A stretch of DNA of 64,000 nt from Haloferax sp. Q22 (GTDB lineage: Archaea; Halobacteriota; Halobacteria; Halobacteriales; Haloferacaceae). The number at the start of each line of letters is the position of its first letter. Within the stretch, counting starts at the first letter, position 1. A program made the translations under genes and the position numbers. The notes under the pieces were generated by a model. It was not told the origin of the DNA. It worked only from the letters and a program-made list of their open reading frames with translations, and did no database searches. The DNA is taken from positions 62,001 to 126,000 of the forward strand of contig NZ_LOEP01000029.1 of the NCBI RefSeq assembly GCF_001482285.1, written 5' to 3'. Positions 33,960-41,703 of this stretch are shown in pieces.

Positions 33960-34331
33960 TCAGTCAGCGGGTGCTACCGTGGCACTCTGTTCTTCAGCGG
34001 CTGATTCACTCATCTCTGCTCCGAGTCCGATTCCTGCAACTGCGACGCCCATTACAAGCAGTTCGAGCGGATTTCGAAGGCTCCCGAGTAGAAGGTCGGA
34101 GTGAACACCGAACTGGGGGACAGCCACCACTAATAGAGCGAACAGAATCTGTGGGAGAGTGTTCACGTTCTTCAAAACGGACTGATTTCGAGCCACTAAC
34201 CACCCACCCATGAGCCAAGTAACTCCGAGAAACAACAGTAACTGTGAGTCCCACGAACCATCGAGATAGTACACCCCAGACACAAATGCTCCAGCAATAA
34301 CACCGATAGAGAGGGCTTTGGAGTTCACCAT
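33960..34331 (-). CDS. AT-richer membrane protein, unknown
   Basis: A 123-residue protein with four hydrophobic segments (about 7-23, 30-47, 57-78, 90-110) and an Ala/Glu/Ser-rich tail. Codon use has many A/T-ending codons (for example AAA, AGT, GTT, CTC mixed), unlike the oxidase genes around it, which suggests recent acquisition. ATG at 34331 (MVNSKALS) is preferred to a start eight codons upstream. It is inserted between two parts of the oxidase-associated membrane gene set and oriented against them. Confidence 0.6.
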   Translation of the reverse strand: MVNSKALSIGVIAGAFVSGVYYLDGSWDSQLLLFLGVTWLMGGWLVARNQSVLKNVNTLPQILFALLVVAVPQFGVHSDLLLGSLRNPLELLVMGVAVAGIGLGAEMSESAAEEQSATVAPAD

Positions 34332-34544
34332 ATTATCGAGACAGAGTATAGACACAAAAACATTGACTCAGCCACTAACTGAATCTCAATAAAGCGAATC
34401 CGATATCGACATTGTGACCGACTTGCGCACTCTATTCAGCACACCCGTAGAAAACTATCAGTAACTGACGACTTCGCCAGGGTCTATTTTCCCTCGCCCG
34501 CGCTCGCACGTACCTTCTTTGACCTCGGTGTGGTAACAATACAC

Positions 34545-34754
34545 ATGAACAGAACAACCGTCGCACTCGCGGCCGCGTTCTTCGCCGTCGTTGTCGGACT
34601 CGCGGTCCTCCTCCTCTCGGAGGCCGTCGGCGCGACTGAACTACTCGTGGTAGTCGGCGGCGTCGTCGCGCTGGCGGGCGTCGGCGTCCTCACCGGCGTC
34701 GTGATGCGCCTGCCGGACCCCGAAGAGGGGGAACACGGCGGCGACCACGCCTGA
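34545..34754 (+). CDS. Small membrane protein, oxidase-associated
   Basis: A 69-residue protein starting MNRTTVALAAAFFAVVVGLAVLLL, with two hydrophobic helices (about 5-25 and 32-54), and a C-terminal PDPEEGEHGGDHA tail rich in Asp/Glu/His that could bind metal. It sits between the oxidase operon and the opposite-strand membrane cluster. A longer reading from 34530 exists; ATG at 34545 is chosen because the extra residues would precede a normal membrane-insertion start. Confidence 0.62.
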   Translation: MNRTTVALAAAFFAVVVGLAVLLLSEAVGATELLVVVGGVVALAGVGVLTGVVMRLPDPEEGEHGGDHA

Positions 34755-34778
34755 CCGATTCGCCACGAGAACGGCGAT

Positions 34779-35066
34779 TCACAGGCTGAAGCCGACGACC
34801 GCGAGCAGAAACAGCGCCGTGAACACTACGCCGAGCGCGCCGGCGACCTTCAGGTGGTAGACGAACAGGTCTTCGTCCTCGGCCTCGACGGCCGCCTCGT
34901 ACGCCGCGGTTTCGGCGTCGTCTAGCCCTTCGTGCGCGTCGCCGACGTGGAGGTCCCGAAGTCGCTCCCGTCGGAACGGGCGGTCGCAGTACGGACACGT
35001 CGCGGCCGCGGTCTCGCCGGCGGCGACGGCGGTTTCGGGGACGACGACCGATTCGTCGCGGTTCAT
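34779..35066 (-). CDS. Membrane-anchored C2H2-type zinc-finger protein
   Basis: A 95-residue protein. Residues ~22-45 read AATCPYCDRPFRRERLRDLHVGDAHE, a C2H2-like finger (CxxC then H...H). A helical acidic linker follows, then one C-terminal transmembrane helix (VAGALGVVFTALFLLAVVGF). Haloarchaeal proteins of this layout are grouped as DUF7410 as I recall. ATG at 35066 overlaps the stop of the upstream membrane gene (ATGA), so it closes the four-gene minus-strand operon. Possible role in oxidase maturation is inference. Confidence 0.72.
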   Translation of the reverse strand: MNRDESVVVPETAVAAGETAAATCPYCDRPFRRERLRDLHVGDAHEGLDDAETAAYEAAVEAEDEDLFVYHLKVAGALGVVFTALFLLAVVGFSL

Positions 35067-36487
35067 CCCGCGACACCTCCGACCGTCGGTTGGGCGACGA
35101 CCCACAGGCTCGCCATCGTGTAGCAGACCGTGACGGCGACGAAGGGGTACTCGCTTCGGAGCGGTTGCAGGCGGCCCGGGAAGAGGTCGAACGCGCGGGC
35201 GTGGGCGACCCACACCGAAAGCAGGTGGCCGAGGACGACGAACGCCAACTGGAGGCCGCCGAACCACGCCGGGACGGCCAGTACCGAGGGGTTCGCGGGC
35301 GGTGACAGCGGCGAGGCCGCGACCGCGACCAGCGCGGGCGCGAGTCCGACGACGTAGCCGAGGAAGTGCGCGAGGTGGTAGCCGGCGGCGATGGGGACCA
35401 ACGCGGGCGCGAACCAACCGGCGACGAAGCCGACGGTCACGTACGTGTCGGCGGTTCGGCGGGCGACTCGCGCCGCCAGCCGGTAGCCGCCGAGGAAGAC
35501 CAGAAAGCCCGCGACGATTCCGGCGAGGTTCACGAGCCACGCGGGGGCCGGAGCCGCGGCGTCGAGGACGCGGCCCCACGCGACGGTGACGACGAGACCG
35601 TCGAACGTCGTCACCCAGAGGAGCGCGACGACGAACGCCACGTCGTCGGCTCCCAGTCGTTCGCGGGCGCGCGCTAGCCCCGCACCGGGAACCGAAACCG
35701 AGAGGCCGCCGTCGTCGTCCCGCTGGACCGGGGCAAGGAGGCCGTACAGCCGAAACACCCGAGCGACGGGGTCGGCTCGGCGGAACCACGCGTCGCCGTA
35801 GATAACCGCGCCGCCGACGGTGCCGAGGCTGTACGCGACGACCACGGCCGCGAGCGCTCGCGGGTCCGCCGCGAGCGGGCTGACGACTTCCAGCCAGACG
35901 AGTCCGAGCAGGCCGACGACGCTCGGCCACGACCCGAGTCGGTCGGGGTAGGGCCGCGACAGCCTCTCTGCCGCCGCGAATCGACCTCGAAGCGCCGCGC
36001 CGAGCGTCCGCCACGGGTTCACGAGCGGCCACGCGTCCCCGACGAGGTAGGTGGCCATCGTGAACCCGGCCCACCAGCCGACCCAGACGAGCAGGACGCC
36101 GAGGTTGGCGATGCCGACGGGCGGCCCGAACAGCCCGAAGGCGACGACGAGGACGAGCGCGGCGACGCCGAGTAGTCTGAGCGCGGCTTCCGCGGTCGCG
36201 ACGCCCCCAGCCAACCCTCCGATTCGGACGCCCGCACGCCCGAAGGCGTCGAGCGTCTCGTCGTCGGTGACGAACGCCGACAGCAGAAAGGAGACGCAGA
36301 CGACGCCGCCGCCGGAGACGACGACGAGCCAGAATGGGGCTGGAACCGAGCGGAGCGACCCGGCCAGCGACCCGGCGTGCGCGAGCGCCGGAGTGGAAAA
36401 AGCGACCGAGGCGACCGCGAAGGCGGCGAACCAGACTGCGCCGCGGCGAACGGCGGCTGGGACTTTCCCCTCGGCGTGCCGGCTCAT
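35063..36487 (-). CDS. Polytopic membrane protein, oxidase-cluster
   Basis: A 474-residue hydrophobic protein with a probable signal/first helix (residues ~14-35) and about ten to twelve transmembrane segments. Loops contain conserved-looking aromatic motifs (VWVGWWAGFTMATYLVGDAWPLVNPWRTL; GYHLAHFLGYVVGLAPALV) with His in a helix, suggestive of haem or metal binding but not proof. I do not recognise a named family. It overlaps both neighbours by 4 bp (ATGA at each end), so it belongs to a tightly coupled operon facing the terminal oxidase. Confidence 0.7.
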   Translation of the reverse strand: MSRHAEGKVPAAVRRGAVWFAAFAVASVAFSTPALAHAGSLAGSLRSVPAPFWLVVVSGGGVVCVSFLLSAFVTDDETLDAFGRAGVRIGGLAGGVATAEAALRLLGVAALVLVVAFGLFGPPVGIANLGVLLVWVGWWAGFTMATYLVGDAWPLVNPWRTLGAALRGRFAAAERLSRPYPDRLGSWPSVVGLLGLVWLEVVSPLAADPRALAAVVVAYSLGTVGGAVIYGDAWFRRADPVARVFRLYGLLAPVQRDDDGGLSVSVPGAGLARARERLGADDVAFVVALLWVTTFDGLVVTVAWGRVLDAAAPAPAWLVNLAGIVAGFLVFLGGYRLAARVARRTADTYVTVGFVAGWFAPALVPIAAGYHLAHFLGYVVGLAPALVAVAASPLSPPANPSVLAVPAWFGGLQLAFVVLGHLLSVWVAHARAFDLFPGRLQPLRSEYPFVAVTVCYTMASLWVVAQPTVGGVAG

Positions 36488-37191
36488 TGTTGCGCCCGCT
36501 CCGCCAGCGACGGTCCGAACGCGAGCAGGGCCACGGCGACGACGAACACGACCGTCGAGATGTCGATAGAGAGCGCCCGAAGCGCGCTCACTACCCCGGT
36601 GCCGCCGGCCGCGCCCGCAGCGAGGCCGCCGACGAGCGGGAAGGTACAGCCGACGCACGAGACGAGTCCGAGCGCTCCGGAGAGCGCGCTTTTCGCGGCG
36701 TTGAGGACGGCGGCGTACACCAGATATGCGAGCGCGAGGTAGCCGGCGACGCGGTACGGGACGAACGTCGCCGAAACGACTTCGCCGGCGTACCCGACCC
36801 GCGGCCCCCACCCCGGCGCGGCGAGCGAGAACTGCCAGCCGGTCGGATGGTGCGCGACGGCGTGTCCGTGGCTCCCGCCGAGGAGCGCGGCGAGGTCAAC
36901 GGATACCAACCCGGCCAGCGATGCGAGGACGAAGAAGTACGCGGCAGCGACCGCGCCCGCGACGAGTCGCGCCCGGCCGCTCGCCCGCGGCGGGTCAGTC
37001 CAGAGGACGGCCGCCGCGCCGACGGTTATCCAGACGAACGGGTAGAACAGGTACCGGACGCTCTCGACGCGCTCCGGCGCGGCGGAGAGGTACGCCCCGA
37101 TGGCGAGCGCCTCGATCCAGCAGAGCGCCGCGAGCCACCACAGTCGCGGCGCGTGCCGGGGGTCGAGTCGCCCCGCGTACGAGGTCGCCAT
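36484..37191 (-). CDS. Membrane protein with SCVGC motif
   Basis: A 235-residue protein with about seven transmembrane helices. A CxxC pair lies in LVSCVGCTFPLVGGL (about residues 180-183) at a helix end, and a His-rich loop (GGSHGHAVAHHPTG, about 108-120) may bind metal, together suggesting copper or redox handling. Haloarchaeal genes of this type near cytochrome oxidase are annotated as DUF7546 in my recollection. It is the second gene of the minus-strand operon; the start is separated by one base from the preceding stop. Confidence 0.7.
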   Translation of the reverse strand: MATSYAGRLDPRHAPRLWWLAALCWIEALAIGAYLSAAPERVESVRYLFYPFVWITVGAAAVLWTDPPRASGRARLVAGAVAAAYFFVLASLAGLVSVDLAALLGGSHGHAVAHHPTGWQFSLAAPGWGPRVGYAGEVVSATFVPYRVAGYLALAYLVYAAVLNAAKSALSGALGLVSCVGCTFPLVGGLAAGAAGGTGVVSALRALSIDISTVVFVVAVALLAFGPSLAERAQQ

Positions 37192-37192
37192 C

Positions 37193-37654
37193 TCAGAGGA
37201 GGCCCACCAACCTGAGGGCGACGCCGACGACGAACAGCAGGCCGAGCACCCACGACCCGAGGAGCGCCGCCTGTGAGCGTTCCAGTCCGCGCCCCCGCGC
37301 GGCGTGGTACGTCCCGTAGAAGAGGTACGCGACGACGACCCCGAGCGTCCCGGCGACGAGCGCCGGTCCGGCAGCGTTCGTCACGCTCTCGGGGATGGCG
37401 CTTCCACCGACGAACAGCACCGCCATCGCGCCGAAGCCGAGCGCCGCGAGGACGAAGACGAGCGACAGCACCGTCGGGTCGTCGCCCCAGCGACGTGCGG
37501 TGTCCCCACCCCCGCCCCCCGCCGAACCCCCGCCTGTCGGAGTCGGAACGCTCGTGACGGTGTAGTGTCGCCAGCCGCGGCCGGTCAGAAACACGGTGAG
37601 CGCCAGCAGTACGACGCCGAGGACGAACCCGAGGAACAAGCCAGTCTGTGCCAT
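37193..37654 (-). CDS. Membrane protein, first gene of the oxidase-facing operon
   Basis: A 153-residue protein with four hydrophobic segments: one at the N-terminus (about 5-23), a Gly/Thr/Pro-rich loop (40-57), then helices at ~63-83, 93-113 and 130-150. No catalytic motif is seen. It starts the operon that continues through 36484-37191, 35063-36487 and 34779-35066; a TATA-like sequence (TTATAGAAAA on the minus strand, about 37671-37680) lies 20-27 bp before the ATG. Confidence 0.68.
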   Translation of the reverse strand: MAQTGLFLGFVLGVVLLALTVFLTGRGWRHYTVTSVPTPTGGGSAGGGGGDTARRWGDDPTVLSLVFVLAALGFGAMAVLFVGGSAIPESVTNAAGPALVAGTLGVVVAYLFYGTYHAARGRGLERSQAALLGSWVLGLLFVVGVALRLVGLL

Positions 37655-37809
37655 GTGAACACGCCTCGTTTTCTATAACTATTGACAATGATATAAGCGA
37701 TTCGACCCCACAGCGGCCCTCGGGGTCGAGTTCCCGGGCGTCGGCCGCTTCGAACGCGTCGCGGCAGCGAAACGTGATTCTTAAGGGTCGCACGAGTCAC
37801 GTAGCGTGT

Positions 37810-38739
37810 ATGAGCGACGAACAGCAGGCGGAGGCCGAGCAGGTCGATGAAGAGGTCGAGTCCGGTATTCAGGACGGCGACTTCGTCCGCCTCGCGTACA
37901 CGGTGCGAACGATCGAGGACGGCGACGTCGTCGACACGACGGACAAAGAAGTGGCCGAAGAGGCCGAGATCGACGTCGAGGGCTACGAGTTCGAGCCCCG
38001 CGTCGTCATCGTCGGTGCCGGCCACGTCTTCCCCGAGGTCGACGAGGCCCTCATCGGTGCCGAGGCTGGCGACGAGGGTACCGTCGAGATTCCGGCGGCC
38101 GACGCCTTCGGCGAGTACGACGAGGACGACGTGCGCACGGTCAGCGCCAACAAGATCGACGAGGACGACCGCTACCCCGGCGCACAGGTCACTATCGACG
38201 GCGAGCAGGGCCGTCTGGAGACCATCATCGGCGGTCGCGCCCGCGTCAACTTCAACCACCCCCTCGCCGGCGAGGACCTCGAATACGAGTACGAAGTGCT
38301 CGAACTCGTCGACGACCGCGAGGAGCAGGCCTCCGGCCTCCTCGGCATGTACCTCCAGCAGGCCCCCGAAGTCTGGATTCAGACGGACGAGGTCGAAGAG
38401 GAGCAGGTCGTCGAGTCCGACGACGAGGATGAGGACGCCGAGCCCGAGACGGAGACCGTCACCGTCGAGAAGGACACGCTCTACATCGAGGCGACGCCGC
38501 AGATGACGATGAACCAGCAGTGGATGTTCTCCAAGCAGCAGATTGCGCAGGACATCATGCAGCGGCTGGACATCGACCGCGTCATCGTGCAGGAGACCAT
38601 CGAGGGCGGCATGGGCGGCATGGGCGGCCTCGGCGGTATGATGGGCGGCGCGGGCGGCGCCGACATCGAAGAGGCAATCGAGGACGTCGACATCGACGCC
38701 GACGAACTCGCCGCGGAACTCGACGCCGACGAAGAGTAA
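37810..38739 (+). CDS. slyD: FKBP-type peptidyl-prolyl isomerase with GGM tail
   Basis: A 309-residue cytoplasmic isomerase/chaperone. The FKBP core (DFVRLAYTVRTIEDGDVVDTT, VVIVGAGHVFPEVDEALIGAEAGDEGTVEIP, PLAGEDLEYEYEVLELV) with its inserted IF chaperone domain (VSANKIDEDDRYPGAQVTI) matches the archaeal long-FKBP/SlyD type. About 130 extra residues follow: an acidic segment, a helical part and then GGMGGMGGLGGMMGGAGG, like the tail of Hsp60-type chaperonins, before an acidic end. ATG at 37810 is chosen; a 54-codon upstream extension is non-conserved. Confidence 0.9.
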   Translation: MSDEQQAEAEQVDEEVESGIQDGDFVRLAYTVRTIEDGDVVDTTDKEVAEEAEIDVEGYEFEPRVVIVGAGHVFPEVDEALIGAEAGDEGTVEIPAADAFGEYDEDDVRTVSANKIDEDDRYPGAQVTIDGEQGRLETIIGGRARVNFNHPLAGEDLEYEYEVLELVDDREEQASGLLGMYLQQAPEVWIQTDEVEEEQVVESDDEDEDAEPETETVTVEKDTLYIEATPQMTMNQQWMFSKQQIAQDIMQRLDIDRVIVQETIEGGMGGMGGLGGMMGGAGGADIEEAIEDVDIDADELAAELDADEE

Positions 38740-38812
38740 GCGAGTCCGCCGCCCTCGCCGTCCCGGCGAATCGGCGGCTTCTTGATACTCGCCTTCCGAC
38801 CGCCTCGTAGCT

Positions 38813-39079
38813 ATGGCTTCGTCAGACGACGCCGCGACGGCCGAGTTCCGCGACCTCACAGACGTGAAAGTCGCGCTCGTCGCCGGGCTCTGCACCGTCG
38901 CATTGACGCTCTCGCTCAAGTACGGCGCCGGTATCGAGGTGCCGTTCGTCTATCGACTCTCCCCACTCGCACCGTACTTCGCCTACGTCTTCTCCCGCGG
39001 CGCGGCGCTGTCCGCCCGCACGTGGATGGCGCTCATCGCGGCCGTCACGCTCGGCACGTTCGGGTTCTTCGCGTTCTGA
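38813..39079 (+). CDS. Small membrane protein
   Basis: An 88-residue protein. A polar N-terminus (~18 residues) precedes hydrophobic segments at ~20-36, 50-62 and 68-88. YGAGIEVPFVYRLSPLAPYFAYVFSRG lies between helices. No family is recognised. It is 73 bp after the FKBP gene and 18 bp from the convergent RAD55-like gene. Confidence 0.6.
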   Translation: MASSDDAATAEFRDLTDVKVALVAGLCTVALTLSLKYGAGIEVPFVYRLSPLAPYFAYVFSRGAALSARTWMALIAAVTLGTFGFFAF

Positions 39080-39097
39080 GCGGTGGCTCGGGCTCGC

Positions 39098-39721
39098 TCA
39101 GGCGATGTCGCGGCTGGTGTCGACGGTGACGCGCTCCGCCAGCCGGAGTTTGATGGTCTCGTTGAGCGCGCGTCCCCCGCGGAACTTGGGGACTGCGAGC
39201 CGGTTGATGATTTCCGAGCCGTCTATCTTCGTGTCGAGGTCGAACACCACGTCGGCCATGTGCTCGGTCAGGTCGCGGTTGTCCGGGACCGACTCACCTT
39301 TCAGCCCGTGGAGCACAGTCAGCCCCCGGGTGTTGACCATGTGCGTCTGGAGGTCGTTGAGGAACCGCCGATAGCGCGGGGGCTCGCTCCGTTCGAGCAC
39401 GTCAACCACGTCGATGACGAGGTTCGCACCCTCCGGAAGGTCACGGACCAGACTGCTCGCCGTGTCGAGCGGCGCGTCGCCGCCCACGTCGCGCACGGTG
39501 GGGTTTCCGGTCGGACCGGGGTTCCGTTCGAGCGCGTCGGTGACGGCCTCGGCCGAGCGAATCGTCGTCAGCCACAGCGTCCCCCGCGTGGTCGTCAGTT
39601 CGTGTAAGAACAGTTCGGACTGGCTGGCCGGGTCGGCGGCGAGCAGGACGATGCTCCCCGCGGGAATGCCCCCGCGGAGTTGGCGGTCGAGCACGTCGAT
39701 TCCCGTCGCCAGTCGAGACAT
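39098..39721 (-). CDS. RAD55/KaiC-like protein lacking the P-loop
   Basis: A 207-residue RecA-fold protein of the RAD55/HTR-like type. It starts MSRLATGIDVLDRQLRGGIPAGSIVLLAADPASQSELFLHEL; in active relatives the same place reads GxPGSGKT, so the lysine and threonine of Walker A are absent here. The strand ANLVIDVVDVLE corresponds to Walker B and the C-terminal beta-rich half is intact. It should bind nucleotide weakly or not at all and may serve as a partner of the MinD3 ATPase encoded 26 bp upstream in the same operon. Confidence 0.78.
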   Translation of the reverse strand: MSRLATGIDVLDRQLRGGIPAGSIVLLAADPASQSELFLHELTTTRGTLWLTTIRSAEAVTDALERNPGPTGNPTVRDVGGDAPLDTASSLVRDLPEGANLVIDVVDVLERSEPPRYRRFLNDLQTHMVNTRGLTVLHGLKGESVPDNRDLTEHMADVVFDLDTKIDGSEIINRLAVPKFRGGRALNETIKLRLAERVTVDTSRDIA

Positions 39722-39747
39722 GCCAGACTGTTAGGCGGTCGCTCATA

Positions 39748-40365
39748 TTACTTCTTCCCCGGTATCTTGTCGGCGATTCGACGGTACGCGGCCCGAACTG
39801 TCGGACGAGTGAGGACTGGCGACGACTCCTCCGGAACGGTCCCGAGCACCGGCGCGCCCACGAGGTCGGACACCGCTTCGGGAGCCATTCGTGATCGCGA
39901 GACGACACATCCGACGACGGGGGTCCCGAGCGCCCGCGCCATCGCGGCCGTCTTGGCGGCGTCGCGGAGTGCCGGCGCGCACAGCGGCGACACGACGACC
40001 ACGGCGTCGGCGACGCGGAGCGGGACGGCGGCATCGGGCCCAGCACCCGCGGGGCAGTCGACGACCGCGCGCCGGCCGTCGGCCGCGGCGGTCCGAAGCC
40101 ACCGCTCGAAGGCGTCGTCGTCGGTGCCGGCGGGTGCCGGAAGCACGGAGACGGTCGGGTCGGTCGGATGCGACTGGACAGCGGGCTCGCAGATGGTGCC
40201 ATCCGAGACGGCGTCCGCCGAGCGTTTGACGCCGGCCATCGCGTGGAGGTTCGGCATGTCTCTGTCGGCGTCGACGGCGAGCACCGGGCCGTCGAGCGCG
40301 CTCGCCAGTCCGAGGGTCGTGGTGGTCTTGCCGCTGCCGCCCTTGCCGCCCGCGATTGCCAACAT
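39748..40365 (-). CDS. minD3: MinD/ParA-type ATPase (MinD3)
   Basis: A 205-residue deviant-Walker ATPase. MLAIAGGKGGSGKTTTTLGLASAL is the KGGxGKT signature with the extra lysine of the MinD/ParA group. AVDADRDMPNL is the Walker A' segment and RRAVVDCPAGAG the switch II/Walker B region. A recognisable MinD amphipathic membrane-targeting helix is not evident at the C-terminus (RAAYRRIADKIPGKK is short and basic). From memory, H. volcanii has four MinD homologues and the one in this neighbourhood is MinD3. Haloarchaeal MinDs position surface structures rather than FtsZ. Confidence 0.88.
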   Translation of the reverse strand: MLAIAGGKGGSGKTTTTLGLASALDGPVLAVDADRDMPNLHAMAGVKRSADAVSDGTICEPAVQSHPTDPTVSVLPAPAGTDDDAFERWLRTAAADGRRAVVDCPAGAGPDAAVPLRVADAVVVVSPLCAPALRDAAKTAAMARALGTPVVGCVVSRSRMAPEAVSDLVGAPVLGTVPEESSPVLTRPTVRAAYRRIADKIPGKK

Positions 40366-40429
40366 AGCCGAGGCTGGCCCCGGCTTGGTACTTGAACCTG
40401 CGGCGAAAACGAGTCGCGTCGAGCCGAGT

Positions 40430-40804
40430 TCAGTCGTTACAGCAACCGCCGGCCTCGCCGCCGAAGTCGACCGCCAACGGCTCCGAGATGGCCTCGTTAA
40501 TCTTCTCCAACTCGCCGACGAGTTCGGCCTGCGCGAGGAGGTACTCCTCCATGACGGGTTCGGAGTGAAGCTCCTCCTGTGCCGCTTGGACTTTCTGGAG
40601 CCCCTCTTGGGTCGCTTCGCCCATCTGGCGAGCCACGTTGAACTCCTCGCGGAGCTGGTTGAACTCCGTGATGAGTTCCTGCACGTCGTCGTCGGCTTCG
40701 ACGGCGGCCTTCGCCTCCTCGTAGGCTTCGTACTTCGGATGGTCGGCGATGGCTTCGCCGAGTTCGCGCCCGAGTTCTTCGAGCCGCGTCGTCTGCGTGC
40801 TCAT
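40430..40804 (-). CDS. YlbF-family helical protein
   Basis: A 124-residue, fully helical YlbF/YmcA-like protein. In Bacillus such proteins form complexes controlling RNase Y and competence; archaeal roles are unknown. LEELGRELGEAIADHPKYEAYEEAKAAVEADDDVQELITEFNQLREEF is the Com_YlbF core. The C-terminus GGEAGGCCND contains adjacent cysteines, as in the bacterial family members that bind iron-sulphur clusters. ATG at 40804 chosen (MSTQTTRLE); the frame opens ten codons earlier. It lies upstream of minD3 on the same strand, 64 bp away. Confidence 0.82.
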   Translation of the reverse strand: MSTQTTRLEELGRELGEAIADHPKYEAYEEAKAAVEADDDVQELITEFNQLREEFNVARQMGEATQEGLQKVQAAQEELHSEPVMEEYLLAQAELVGELEKINEAISEPLAVDFGGEAGGCCND

Positions 40805-40884
40805 AGCCGCGCGTTGGGGTGCGAGCGGTTTCAACCTGCCGAACGGGGAAGGAGAGTCGTCGAGCGCTCGGTCCCGCGGAGGGT

Positions 40885-41538
40885 TCAGACGTGGGACTCG
40901 ACGAACGCGACCACGTCCTGCAGTTCGTCCGGGCTGACGCCGTGAGGCGCGCCGTAGAGGTTTGCGGTCACGTCCGCGCCGAGGTCACGGAGGCGCTCGG
41001 CCGCGCGTTCGACCCGCGAGGCCGGGATGATTTGGTCCATCGACCCGCCGCCGACGAACACCGGCTTGCCGGCGATGCCGTCGGGGTCGAGGTCGGCGTG
41101 CGAGTCCGCGAGATAGCCGTGGAGCGCGACGACCCACGCGTAGTCGTCGGGGTCGTCGAGGAGGAGCGACAGGCTGGTAATCGCGCCCTGACTGAAGCCG
41201 AGGAGGCCGATTCGGTCGGGGTCGATGTCGTACGCCTCGACCGCGCCGGCGATGGCCTCGCGGACGAGGTCCCGCGAGCGCTCGAACTGCTCGGCGTGGG
41301 GCTGGCTCTGGTGGAGGCCGCCCTCCGAGAGGTCGAGTTCGTACCACGTGTAGCCGCCCTGCAGGCGGTCGGGCGCGCGGAGGCTCACGACGTGGACGTG
41401 GTCGGGGAACTCCTGTGCGATAGACAGGAGGTCCTGTTCGTTCGAGCCGCGACCGTGGAGCAGGACGACGGCGGGAGCCGGGCCGTCGCCCGGTTCCGAC
41501 GGTTCGACGTGGACGTGTTCGAGGGGGATGTCGGACAT
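40885..41538 (-). CDS. Alpha/beta-hydrolase, carboxylesterase type
   Basis: A 217-residue serine hydrolase of the phospholipase/carboxylesterase (abhydrolase_2) family. AVVLLHGRGSNEQDLLSIAQEF contains the oxyanion HG dipeptide. IGLLGFSQGAITSLSLLL is the nucleophile elbow (GFSQG, Ser near residue 116). FVGGGSMDQIIPASRVERA supplies the acid Asp (GSMD in place of the common GxxD) and YGAPHGVSPDEL the His. It is cytoplasmic, without a signal peptide. Substrate not predictable. Confidence 0.9.
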   Translation of the reverse strand: MSDIPLEHVHVEPSEPGDGPAPAVVLLHGRGSNEQDLLSIAQEFPDHVHVVSLRAPDRLQGGYTWYELDLSEGGLHQSQPHAEQFERSRDLVREAIAGAVEAYDIDPDRIGLLGFSQGAITSLSLLLDDPDDYAWVVALHGYLADSHADLDPDGIAGKPVFVGGGSMDQIIPASRVERAAERLRDLGADVTANLYGAPHGVSPDELQDVVAFVESHV

Positions 41539-41703
41539 GGACGGCGGTAGGCCGCGGCGAGTCTTGAATCCCCGAGTGACGAGAGGGTAACCGGGTGACG
41601 CCGTCGCCGACCCCGCACCGTCGTTCCGTGCGCGTGCGGGTGTGTGACGCTCATTCGTGGGGAAGCGCGGTGGTTAAACGGCTCCGTCCGCAACGATGGG
41701 GCA

